A DNA stretch of 64,000 nt from Pelomonas paludis (lineage in GTDB: Bacteria; Pseudomonadota; Gammaproteobacteria; Burkholderiales; Burkholderiaceae_C). Below the pieces are notes generated by a model. The model saw only the letters and a list, made by a program, of their open reading frames with translations, did not search any database and was not told the origin of the DNA. How positions within the stretch are numbered: the first letter of the stretch is position 1; each line of letters starts with the position of its first letter. The stretch lies in the NCBI RefSeq assembly GCF_039872745.1, contig NZ_JBDPZD010000005.1, forward strand, positions 124,001 through 188,000. Direction: 5' to 3'. Below, one piece after another: positions 1-9,102 of this stretch. The translations under genes were made by a program, and so were the position numbers.

Positions 1-902
1 GCTTGCAGGAGCGCATCGTCGATGTGCTGCTGCCCAATGGCCAGACCACGCCCATGCTCGACGCCATCTGGGATGTCTACCGCCGGGGCGGCGTGGTGGC
101 CGGCACCTCGGCCGGCGCGGCCATCATGAGCACGGTGATGTTCCGCGATGCCCCAAGCGTCATCAACATCCTCAAGGGCCGCTTTGCCGAGGGCAAGCAG
201 ATCGACCGGGGCCTGGGCTTTGTGGGGCCGAGCCTGTTCGTTGACCAGCACTTCCTCAAGCGGGGCCGCTTCGGCCGCATGATCCCGCTGATGATGTCCA
301 AGGGCTACCAAATCGGCCTGGGCGTGGACGAGAACACAGCTGCCGTCATCCGGGGCGACGAGGTCGAGATCATTGGCGACCGGGGCGCCCTGGTGGTGGA
401 CCTCAGTGCCGCCACCAGCAAGCCCGAGCTGGGCGCCTTCAACGTCACCGGCGCGCGTCTGTCCTACCTGGAGCATGGCGACCGCTACCACCTGCGGGCT
501 CGCAGCGTCACGCCCGCGCCCTTCAAGCTGCGGGGCGACCTGCATGACCATGAGTCGCCGAGCTTCCGGCCCTACTACACCGACGAGGTCTTCCACCTCG
601 ACATGCTGGGCGACTCGACCATCTCCAACGCCATGAGCCGCCTGATCGACAGCAACCGGACCGAGGTGCAGGGCCTGGCCTTCGATGTCGTGCCCCGGGC
701 CGGCGACCCATTGGCCGAGCTGGGCTTCCTGTTCCGCCTCTACAAGGGCTCTGACAGCCTGGGCTGGAGCACCGAGGAGTTTGGGGGCGAGCAGTACACC
801 GTCACCAATCTCTACTTGGACGTCTCGCCCGTGCGCCTGCCCAGGCCGCTGTACGGCCAGTGGCCGGTGCCGGCCGCCTCGGCGGCAGGAGCCCAGCCAT
901 GA
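1..902 (+). CDS. Cyanophycinase-family peptidase (S51), 5'-truncated by the window edge
   Basis: C-terminal 299 residues of a serine peptidase of family S51, which releases beta-Asp-Arg dipeptides from the storage polymer cyanophycin. The nucleophile motif GTSAGAA is visible with Ser at about residue 36 of the visible part (codon 108-110). The conserved block VDQHFLKRGRFGR and the GLGVDENTA segment follow. The reading frame is open to the left edge, so the true start and any signal peptide lie outside. About 150 residues beyond the catalytic core are shared with the next gene, as in the long extracellular CphE type. The stop overlaps the next start by 4 bases (ATGA), so the pair is probably cotranslated. 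The family is clear; activity on cyanophycin itself is inferred. Confidence 0.85.
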   Translation, partial: LQERIVDVLLPNGQTTPMLDAIWDVYRRGGVVAGTSAGAAIMSTVMFRDAPSVINILKGRFAEGKQIDRGLGFVGPSLFVDQHFLKRGRFGRMIPLMMSKGYQIGLGVDENTAAVIRGDEVEIIGDRGALVVDLSAATSKPELGAFNVTGARLSYLEHGDRYHLRARSVTPAPFKLRGDLHDHESPSFRPYYTDEVFHLDMLGDSTISNAMSRLIDSNRTEVQGLAFDVVPRAGDPLAELGFLFRLYKGSDSLGWSTEEFGGEQYTVTNLYLDVSPVRLPRPLYGQWPVPAASAAGAQP

Positions 903-2200
903 GGCTGCCTGGCGCACGGCGGGCGCCGCGGGCCCTGCTGGCGCTTGCGGGGGTTCTCGCCACCGGGTTGGCTGCGGGGCAGACGGCCATCGCCATCGGC
1001 GGCGCCTTGCGGCTCGACAACGACGAGGTCTGGCAGCGCATCGTGGACGAGGCGGGCGGGCAGGGCGCCCACATCGCCGTGTTTGCCACCGCCGCCGGCA
1101 ACCCGGAGCGCAGTGCCGCCTACATCGCCGCCGCGCTGGCCCGCCGTGGGGCGGTGGCCGATGTCATCCCCGTCGCGCCCAAGCTGCCCAATTCAGACCC
1201 GGCTGCGCGTGTCGGCGACCCGGCCCTGATCGACACCGTGCGCCGGGCGCGCGGCGTCTTCTTCTCGGGCGGCTCGCAGGAATACATCGTCGACACCCTG
1301 ATGCCCGGCGGCCAGGAGACGCCCCTGCTGCGCGCCGTGCGCGAGGTGTTTGCCAAGGGCGGCGTGGTGGCCGGCACGTCGGCCGGGGCGGCGATCATGA
1401 GCCGCAGCATGTTCCGGGATGCGCCGGACAACCACATGGTCCTCAAAGGCGTGTGGCGCGAGGGCAAGGAGTTCGACCGGGGCTTGGGTTTCGTGCCGCC
1501 CCAGCTCTTTGTGGACCAGCATTTCCTCAAGCGGGGCCGCATCGGGCGCATCCTGCCGGCGATGCGGGCGCTGGGCTATCCGCTCGGCCTCGGGGTGGAA
1601 GAGAACTCGGCCATCGTCGTCAAGGGGGACCAGGTGGAGGTGATCGGCGGCAAGGGCGCCGTGCTGGTGGACCTGCGCGAGGCCCGCTCGGATGCGCGCC
1701 TGCCCGCCTTCAATCTGCAAGGCGTCCGCCTCAGCTACCTGGACCGCGGTGACCGGCTCGACCTGGGCACTGGCGCCGTCACGCCATCCGCACGCAAGCT
1801 GGCTGAGCCGCGCATCGACCCGGCAGCGCCAGACTTCAAGCCCTACTACCGCAACGAGCCCTATTACCTCGACATGCTGGGCGACCAGACCTTGCTCAAT
1901 GTGATGGCTCGCCTCATCGAGAGCGCCGCGCCCGAGCTGCGCGGCCTCGCCTTCCGCGCCCGCCCGCGTGCCGAGGACCCTGCGCCCAGCCTCGGCTTCG
2001 AGTTCCGGCTCTACAAAGGCCCGGGCACGGTTGGCTGGTACTACGGCGGCCAGGGTAGCGAGGAATACACCGTGCTCAACGTGCGGCTCGACGTGCTGCC
2101 CGTGCGGGTGGCCTCGCCGCTCTTCACGCCGCTGGAGCCCGGGGCGGCCGAGGGCGTGACCGCCGCCAAGCCGCCAGAAGCGGCGACCAGCGCACGATGA
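899..2200 (+). CDS. Cyanophycinase-family peptidase (S51), CphE-like, exported
   Basis: 433 residues starting at the ATG inside the ATGA overlap with the upstream paralogue. The N-terminus has basic residues followed by a hydrophobic stretch (about residues 11-27), a probable signal peptide, so the enzyme should act outside the cytoplasm. FFSGGSQEYIVDTL and GTSAGAAIM (nucleophile Ser161) are typical of S51 peptidases. The length fits the long extracellular cyanophycinases (about 400 residues) better than the roughly 270-residue cytoplasmic CphB. It is similar to the preceding gene over the whole visible length, so the two are tandem duplicates. The expected role is hydrolysis of cyanophycin to beta-Asp-Arg. 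Confidence 0.87.
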   Translation: MRLPGARRAPRALLALAGVLATGLAAGQTAIAIGGALRLDNDEVWQRIVDEAGGQGAHIAVFATAAGNPERSAAYIAAALARRGAVADVIPVAPKLPNSDPAARVGDPALIDTVRRARGVFFSGGSQEYIVDTLMPGGQETPLLRAVREVFAKGGVVAGTSAGAAIMSRSMFRDAPDNHMVLKGVWREGKEFDRGLGFVPPQLFVDQHFLKRGRIGRILPAMRALGYPLGLGVEENSAIVVKGDQVEVIGGKGAVLVDLREARSDARLPAFNLQGVRLSYLDRGDRLDLGTGAVTPSARKLAEPRIDPAAPDFKPYYRNEPYYLDMLGDQTLLNVMARLIESAAPELRGLAFRARPRAEDPAPSLGFEFRLYKGPGTVGWYYGGQGSEEYTVLNVRLDVLPVRVASPLFTPLEPGAAEGVTAAKPPEAATSAR

Positions 2201-2712
2201 ACACCATCTCACCCGACGCCACGCCCAGCTCCGAAGGTTTTGCCCGCGTCACGGCTGCCTTGCAGGCGCTGGCCCACGCTGAGCCACCGCGCTGGCTCTC
2301 GGCCTCGGCGCGTACCGCGCAGGAGGCGGCTGACGCCTTGGGGGTCGAGCTGGGGCAGATCGCCAAGTCAGTGGTATTTCGCTCCCGGGCCGACGACCGT
2401 GCCATCCTCGTCATCGCGCCCGGCGACCGTCGCATCCATGAGCCCAGCCTCAAGCAACTGACCGGCCCGCTGGCGCGCGCCGATGCCGACTTCGTCAAAG
2501 CCCGCACAGGCTTTTCCATCGGCGGTGTCTCGCCGCTCGGCTTTGCGCCGGCAGCTGGGCTGCCTGCGCCGCACCTGTACCTGGACCGAGGCCTGTTTCG
2601 CTTTGCCCTGGTCTGGGCCGCTGCCGGCCACCCCAATGGTGTTTTCCCGGTGCGGCCAGACGACCTTGCCCGCCTGACCCAGGCGCCCATCGTCGAGGTC
2701 TGCCCCCCGTGA
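2197..2712 (+). CDS. YbaK/EbsC (ProX-like) aminoacyl-tRNA deacylase domain protein
   Basis: 171-residue single-domain protein of the YbaK/EbsC family, which hydrolyses mischarged aminoacyl-tRNAs in trans (Cys-tRNAPro or Ala-tRNAPro in characterised members). The core is recognisable in the AQIAKSVVFRS-like segment (about residues 53-65), the following ILVIAPGDRRI strand and the GFSIGGVSPLGF loop (about 107-118), which is strongly conserved in YbaK proteins. The ATG overlaps the stop of the cyanophycinase gene by 4 bases, and its own stop overlaps the next gene as GTGA, so it sits in the middle of a coupled operon. The exact tRNA substrate cannot be told. Confidence 0.88.
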   Translation: MNTISPDATPSSEGFARVTAALQALAHAEPPRWLSASARTAQEAADALGVELGQIAKSVVFRSRADDRAILVIAPGDRRIHEPSLKQLTGPLARADADFVKARTGFSIGGVSPLGFAPAAGLPAPHLYLDRGLFRFALVWAAAGHPNGVFPVRPDDLARLTQAPIVEVCPP

Positions 2713-2939
2713 GCGCGCCATTGGCCCTCTCGCCCTGCACGCGTGTGTGCCGGATGGATGAGCGGCTGGGCTGGTGCCGTGGCTGCGCTCGCAGCCTGAA
2801 CGAGATCGCCCGCTGGCGCGATGCTGACGATGCGGACAAGCAGCGCATCCTGACGGCCCTGCCGCCGCGCCGCGCGCAATTGCAGCGTGAAGGGCGCTGG
2901 CTGGAGCCGGATGCCGGTTCCGCTGATCTTCTCTTCTAG
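2709..2939 (+). CDS. DUF1289 domain small cysteine-rich protein
   Basis: 76-residue protein starting at a GTG that overlaps the previous stop (GTGA). It carries the DUF1289 (YdhL-like) signature: SPCTRVCRMDE near the N-terminus, then WCRGCARSLNEIARW, giving a four-cysteine CxxxC...CxxC pattern that could bind a metal. Family length is normally 60-80 residues. Function is unknown; members are often the last gene of housekeeping operons, as here. No clear terminator follows in the 238-base gap to the next gene. Confidence 0.8.
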   Translation: MSAPLALSPCTRVCRMDERLGWCRGCARSLNEIARWRDADDADKQRILTALPPRRAQLQREGRWLEPDAGSADLLF

Positions 2940-3177
2940 CTGCGCCGGGCGGGCACGGGGCCAGGGCTTGCCAAGCCTGACAAAGGCTCATCGCGCCGGC
3001 TGAGGACTTTCCCTTGAGCCCCCTTCGACTCTCGCAATGAGAAAAGCCAGCTCCGGGTTCGTGCTGAATTTGTCAGTTTGGGTTCAGTCAGCTGTCAGAA
3101 GCCGGTCAGAGCTACTGTGAATAGTGCACACGAGAGCGGCCCGGGGATGGGTGGCTCGACAACTCATGGAGACATCT

Positions 3178-4860
<1,683 letters not shown>

Positions 4861-4913
4861 GCGTCGCACATGCGCAGCCCGCGTCGGCCTGAGGGCCGAC
4901 CGGGCGCCTGACC

Positions 4914-4939
4914 AAGGCCGGCTTCAAGCCGGCCTTTTT
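4914..4939 (+). terminator. Rho-independent terminator after the MHS transporter
   Basis: A 9-bp perfect stem, AAGGCCGGC (4914-4922) pairing with GCCGGCCTT (4928-4936), around a TTCAA loop, with a run of five T at 4935-4939. It lies 53 bases after the transporter stop. Confidence 0.85.
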
Positions 4940-5092
4940 CATTGGCGGATTAGCGGATTGGCGTGCGCGTTGCGGGTGGTCAGGCTCGCTTGTCGGGCCT
5001 CCTGCCTGGGCCGTTTGGGGCCTGCTTCAGGTGCACGTCAGTCTGGGCGCGCACACTGCCGCTCTCCCTCAGACTCTCATGCCCTCACGACC

Positions 5093-5293
5093 ATGTGGAA
5101 GCTCCTCGCCGCCTTCGCCGTCTTCGCCGCTCTGGCCATCTACATGCTGATGAAAGGCGGGGCCAACGTCGACATGTCTGGCGAGAAGCACGATGTCACC
5201 GCTCCGGCGCATGAGGCGGCCAGCACTCCTGCGGTGCCTGCGGCCTCGGCCCCTGAGGCGGCTGTGCTGCCGGCTTCTGCCGCCTCGCAGTAA
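5093..5293 (+). CDS. Small single-span membrane protein, unknown
   Basis: 66 residues starting at ATG 5093. One transmembrane helix at about residues 3-20 is followed by a polar segment and an Ala/Pro/Ser-rich low-complexity tail. I do not recognise a family. It stands alone between a terminator and the convergent histidine kinase gene. The hydrophobic start and in-frame Ala/Pro codon use look like real coding sequence, but there is no strong ribosome-binding site, so the call is moderate. Confidence 0.5.
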   Translation: MWKLLAAFAVFAALAIYMLMKGGANVDMSGEKHDVTAPAHEAASTPAVPAASAPEAAVLPASAASQ

Positions 5294-5327
5294 GCCTCGT
5301 ATTCAGCCTCGTCGTGAGCCGATCGGT

Positions 5328-6959
5328 TTAGACCGCCTCGGGGCGGTCTGACCCGGTGCGATACGGGGCCACCGAGGGCAGCCTGATCGTCATGCGGGTG
5401 CCCTGGCCCGGCGTGGATCGCACGTCGATCACGCCGCCGAGCACATTGGTCACGATGTTGTGGACGATGTGCATCCCGAGGCCCGAGCCGCCCGTGCCGA
5501 GCTTGGTCGTGAAGAAGGGGTCGAAGATCCGGCGCCTGACGTTCTCGTCCATGCCCCGGCCGTCGTCGATCACCTGAAGCTCCACCTCCAGGCTGCTCAC
5601 CGCGCGGCACAGTACGCGCACCGTGCCCTCCGCGCGGCCGTCAAAGGCGTGGACCAGGGTGTTCATCAGCAAATTGGTCAGCACCTGCCCAAGCGAGCCC
5701 GGGAAGCTGTCCATGTGCAGGCCAGCTTCCAGTTCGGTCTTGATGACATACGGCGTGTGCTTGAAGCGCGGCTCGACCATCACCAGCACGTCCTCGATCA
5801 CCTGCGCCAGATCGAAGGCCCGGCGCTGGTCGGTGGTCTGGTCGATGGCGACCTGCTTAAAGTCGCGCACCAGGTCAGCGGCCTTTTGCACGTTGCGGTG
5901 CAGGATGTCCTGCCCGTGGCGCGAATCCCGCACCAGGTCCTCCAGCACGCTGCGGCGCAGCGATCCGCCGCCGGTCAGCATGCGCTCCAGTTCCTTGTAG
6001 CGGTCTTCCAGTGCTGTCACCACGGTGAGTGCGTTGCCCAGGGGCGTGTTCAGCTCGTGGGCCATGCCGGCCACCAGGCGGCCCAGCGAGGCCAGCTTTT
6101 CAGACTCCACCAGCTCGCGCTGCGCCGTCTGGAGCGTGGCCAGCGCGCGGGACAACTCCTCGTTGCTCAAGGTCAGCTCCGAGGTGCGCTGAGCCACCGT
6201 GGCCTCCAGGCTCAGGTTCTGACGGCGCAGGGCCTCAAAGGCCGACAGCAGCGCCAGGCGCATGCGCTCCATCGCGCTGGCCACGCGGGTCAGCTCATCG
6301 GCGCCGCCGCTCATCTCCAGCGGTCGGTCCAACTGGCCCGACGCCAGCAGTTCGGCATCGTTGGTCAGGCGTGCCGTGGGCCGCAGCACCAGCGCTCGCA
6401 TCACCCACAGGATCAAGCCAGCCGACAGCACCAGCATCACCGAGCTGCGCATCAACGCCCACAGCTGCTCCTCCTGCTTGGCGCGTAGCAGGGGCAGGGC
6501 GCTCATGCTGATCTTCAGGCGTGCAATTTCGCGGCCATCGCGGCGAATGGGACGGCTGTCGGTCAGCGTCAGTTCGTCTTCGCTCTCCTCGTGTTTGCGC
6601 TCGTAGACGAGGAAGGGCTGGGTCGCGTGCGGGTCCACCACGGTCACGGCCACAAAGCGCGGGTCCTCGACCTGGGCATTCACCATCGGCAAGGCCAGCT
6701 CGGGTGCCACCTGCCAGACCGGCTCGGCCAGCGACAGCGACATGATGGCCAGCGTGTGGCTCAGGTCGCGCTGCAGGTCTTCCATCACCGCGCGGCGCGT
6801 CTTCTGGCCGTCGTAGACCAGGACCGCCGCCGTGGGCAGCAGCAGGCCCACGGCCAGCGCGAGCAGTACGGCAAAGCGCAGCGAATTGCCCCGCACACCC
6901 AGCCACCGCTTGGCCGGAGGCGAAGCAGGTGCGGGCGGCAGCGGTGTGCTGGGCGACAT
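5328..6959 (-). CDS. Membrane sensor histidine kinase (HAMP, HisKA, HATPase)
   Basis: 543-residue inner-membrane sensor kinase. Transmembrane helix 1 is at about 29-50, followed by a periplasmic sensor region of about 115 residues, transmembrane helix 2 at about 170-190, a HAMP linker, a coiled coil (about 245-285), and the phosphoacceptor box GMAHELNTPLG with His301. The ATPase domain ends with DDGRGMDENV, FDPFFTTKLGTGGSGLGM and so on, typical of hybrid-free HWE/HisKA kinases. The ATG at 6959 was chosen over the frame opening at 7013 because it begins directly before the membrane anchor. No response regulator gene is adjacent. It is divergent from a binding-protein gene (7112), which could share its signal; that link is inference. 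Confidence 0.88.
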   Translation of the reverse strand: MSPSTPLPPAPASPPAKRWLGVRGNSLRFAVLLALAVGLLLPTAAVLVYDGQKTRRAVMEDLQRDLSHTLAIMSLSLAEPVWQVAPELALPMVNAQVEDPRFVAVTVVDPHATQPFLVYERKHEESEDELTLTDSRPIRRDGREIARLKISMSALPLLRAKQEEQLWALMRSSVMLVLSAGLILWVMRALVLRPTARLTNDAELLASGQLDRPLEMSGGADELTRVASAMERMRLALLSAFEALRRQNLSLEATVAQRTSELTLSNEELSRALATLQTAQRELVESEKLASLGRLVAGMAHELNTPLGNALTVVTALEDRYKELERMLTGGGSLRRSVLEDLVRDSRHGQDILHRNVQKAADLVRDFKQVAIDQTTDQRRAFDLAQVIEDVLVMVEPRFKHTPYVIKTELEAGLHMDSFPGSLGQVLTNLLMNTLVHAFDGRAEGTVRVLCRAVSSLEVELQVIDDGRGMDENVRRRIFDPFFTTKLGTGGSGLGMHIVHNIVTNVLGGVIDVRSTPGQGTRMTIRLPSVAPYRTGSDRPEAV

Positions 6960-7111
6960 GCTGGCTGAGTTTAGGGCGCTGTGCGTTTTGCCGCATGCCC
7001 CGGCGCGCCACATCTGCCGCTCGGGTTAACACCAAGTGGAAGCAGCAGCTACAGGGCTGGGTGCGCGATCAAAATTCGCGCGCTCAAGAACATGCCGAGG
7101 AAGGGGATCGT

Positions 7112-8239
7112 ATGGATCGACGGAATTGCTTGCGTTCACTGGGAGGGACCCTGGGCGCAGCGTCGACCCTCGGATGGTGGAACCCCGCCCAGGCGCAGTC
7201 CGTGCTGCGCTTCGGGATGATCGCGGGCTTCACCGGCCCGGTCAGTGCACTCACGCAGGAAAGCGCCGACGGCGCGCGCCTGTGCTTCGAGGCCGTCAAC
7301 GCCCAGGGCGGCGTGCGCGGCCAGCAACTGGAGCTGGTGGCGCTGGACGACAAGTACGACGCCGCGCTCACCGCGCAGCACGGCAAGAACCTGGCATCGC
7401 AGGGCGTGCTGGCTTTCCTGCTCAGCCGCGGCACCACGCAGTCCGAGGCGCTGGTGCCCATCGCCACCCAGGCGCGCATGGCGCTGATCGCGCCGGTCTC
7501 CGGGGCCATGAGCCTGCGCTATCCGGTGCAGCCCAATGTCTTCAACCTGCGTGCCAGCTTCCAGCTCGAAGCAGAGCGCGCCGTGCGTCACCTGGCGCAG
7601 ACCGGTGTCAAGCGCATCACCATCATCAAGAGCAATGACGTGTTCGGCACCGACGGTGGCATGGGTGCCATCAAGGGCCTGGAAGCCGTTGGGCTTCGCG
7701 TGCTCTCGAACCTGAGCTACGACCGTGCCAAGCCCAACCTCGCACCCATGATGCAGGCCGTGGCCAAAGCCGGCATCGAGGCCGTGGTGCTGATCGGCCC
7801 TGGCTACGCGGTGGTCGAGGGCGTGCAGGCGCTGCGTGCGGCGGGCTCCACCGCGCACGTGGCCACCTTGTCCAACAATGCCAACGCCGATTTCGTGAAG
7901 TCGCTGGGCGACCAGGCGCGAGGCGTCATCGTGACCCAGGTCATGCCCTATGAGCGCTCGTCCAACAACCCGATGGTGCGCGAGGCGCTCAACCTCGCCA
8001 AGGCCAGCGGCCGTACCGAGCTGACCTCAGCCCACGTCGAGGGCTTTGCCGCCGCACGCCTTGTGGTCGAGGCGCTTAAGCGCGTGCCCAAGGACATCTC
8101 GCGCGACAACCTCGTCAAGGCGCTGGAAGGCGGCCGCTTCGACCTCGGCGGCCTGCAGGTGCGCTACACCGACAAGGACCACTTCGGCCTGGAGTTCACC
8201 GACGTCTCCATCATTGCCGACGGCAAGTTCCTGCGCTGA
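7112..8239 (+). CDS. ABC transporter substrate-binding protein, branched-chain amino acid type (Peripla_BP_6)
   Basis: 375-residue periplasmic binding protein. The N-terminus (MDRRNCLRSLGG, then a hydrophobic run ending AQAQS) looks like a Tat-type signal peptide. The mature part begins LRFGMIAGFTGPVSALTQESADGA, as in Leu/Ile/Val-type binding proteins (LivK family), and keeps the two-lobe pattern to the C-terminus. AAGGGG-like bases sit about 8 nt before the chosen ATG. No permease or ATPase genes are beside it, so it is either an orphan uptake component or a sensor partner. Its divergent neighbour is a membrane histidine kinase, which fits a ligand-sensing pair but is not proof. A terminator follows. 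Confidence 0.87.
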   Translation: MDRRNCLRSLGGTLGAASTLGWWNPAQAQSVLRFGMIAGFTGPVSALTQESADGARLCFEAVNAQGGVRGQQLELVALDDKYDAALTAQHGKNLASQGVLAFLLSRGTTQSEALVPIATQARMALIAPVSGAMSLRYPVQPNVFNLRASFQLEAERAVRHLAQTGVKRITIIKSNDVFGTDGGMGAIKGLEAVGLRVLSNLSYDRAKPNLAPMMQAVAKAGIEAVVLIGPGYAVVEGVQALRAAGSTAHVATLSNNANADFVKSLGDQARGVIVTQVMPYERSSNNPMVREALNLAKASGRTELTSAHVEGFAAARLVVEALKRVPKDISRDNLVKALEGGRFDLGGLQVRYTDKDHFGLEFTDVSIIADGKFLR

Positions 8240-8263
8240 CCGCCAGCGTTGGCGCCATCATCC

Positions 8264-8292
8264 GGCCCTGCCCATGCAGGGCCGTTTTCGTT
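8264..8292 (+). terminator. Rho-independent terminator after the binding-protein gene
   Basis: Stem GGCCCTGC (8264-8271) pairs with GCAGGGCC (8276-8283) around a CCAT loop, followed by GTTTTCGTTT. Confidence 0.75.
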
Positions 8293-8304
8293 TCGGGGGT
8301 ATCG

Positions 8305-9093
8305 ATGGATCTTGGCTTGACTGGGCGCTGGGCCCTGGTGTGTGCAGCAAGCAAGGGCCTGGGGCGCGGCTGCGCCGAGGCGCTGGGCGCTGAAGGCGCG
8401 AACCTCGTCATCACCGCGCGCGGCGAGGCCACCCTGCAAGCCACGGCCGCTGCGCTGCGCCAGGCTTACCCCGGCATTGAGGTGCGCGCCGTGGCGGGCG
8501 ACATCACCACGCCCGAGGGCCGCGCCGCCGCACTGGCCGCCTGCCCGCAGGTGGACGTGCTCATCACCAATGCCGGTGGCCCGCCGCCTGGCGATTTTCG
8601 GGACTGGGCGCGAGACGACTGGATCGCCGCGCTCGACGCCAACATGCTCACCCCCATCGAACTCATCAAGGCCACCGTGGACGCCATGGCCGAGCGAGGC
8701 TTTGGGCGCGTTGTCAACATCACCTCGGCGGCCGTCAAGGCGCCGAACGATGTGCTGGGCCTGTCCAACGGTGCGCGCACCGGCCTCACCGGCTTTGTGG
8801 CGGGCCTTGCGCGTCAGCCGCGCCTGGCGGGGCGCAATGTCACGCTCAACAACCTGCTGCCCGGCGCCTTTGACACCGACCGCCTGGCCAAGACGCTCGC
8901 GGCCGGCGCGGTAAAGGCCGGGCTCAGCCAGGACGCCTTTGCCGAGCGCCGCCGCCAGGGCATCCCCGCCCAGCGTTTTGGCACGGCCGCCGAGTTCGGT
9001 GCAATCTGCGCCTTCCTGTGCAGCCAGCAGGCCGGCTACCTGACCGGGCAGAACCTGCTGCTGGACGGCGGCGCCTACCCCGGCACCTTCTAA
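8305..9093 (+). CDS. SDR-family oxidoreductase, atypical active site
   Basis: 262-residue Rossmann-fold protein of the short-chain dehydrogenase/reductase family. The cofactor loop is a variant (CAASKGLGRG instead of TGxxxGIG). ITNAGGPP and NITSAAVKAP correspond to the NNAG and catalytic Ser strands. At the place where the YxxxK pair is expected the sequence reads LSNGARTGL, so Tyr and Lys appear replaced by Ser and Arg. The C-terminal LTGQNLLLDGGAYPGTF is typical of 3-oxoacyl reductase-like SDRs. Substrate is unknown. It lies 9 bases upstream of a penicillin-acylase-type gene, and another SDR follows that gene, so the three may be one unit. Confidence 0.85.
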   Translation: MDLGLTGRWALVCAASKGLGRGCAEALGAEGANLVITARGEATLQATAAALRQAYPGIEVRAVAGDITTPEGRAAALAACPQVDVLITNAGGPPPGDFRDWARDDWIAALDANMLTPIELIKATVDAMAERGFGRVVNITSAAVKAPNDVLGLSNGARTGLTGFVAGLARQPRLAGRNVTLNNLLPGAFDTDRLAKTLAAGAVKAGLSQDAFAERRRQGIPAQRFGTAAEFGAICAFLCSQQAGYLTGQNLLLDGGAYPGTF

Positions 9094-9102
9094 GGACGGC
9101 CC

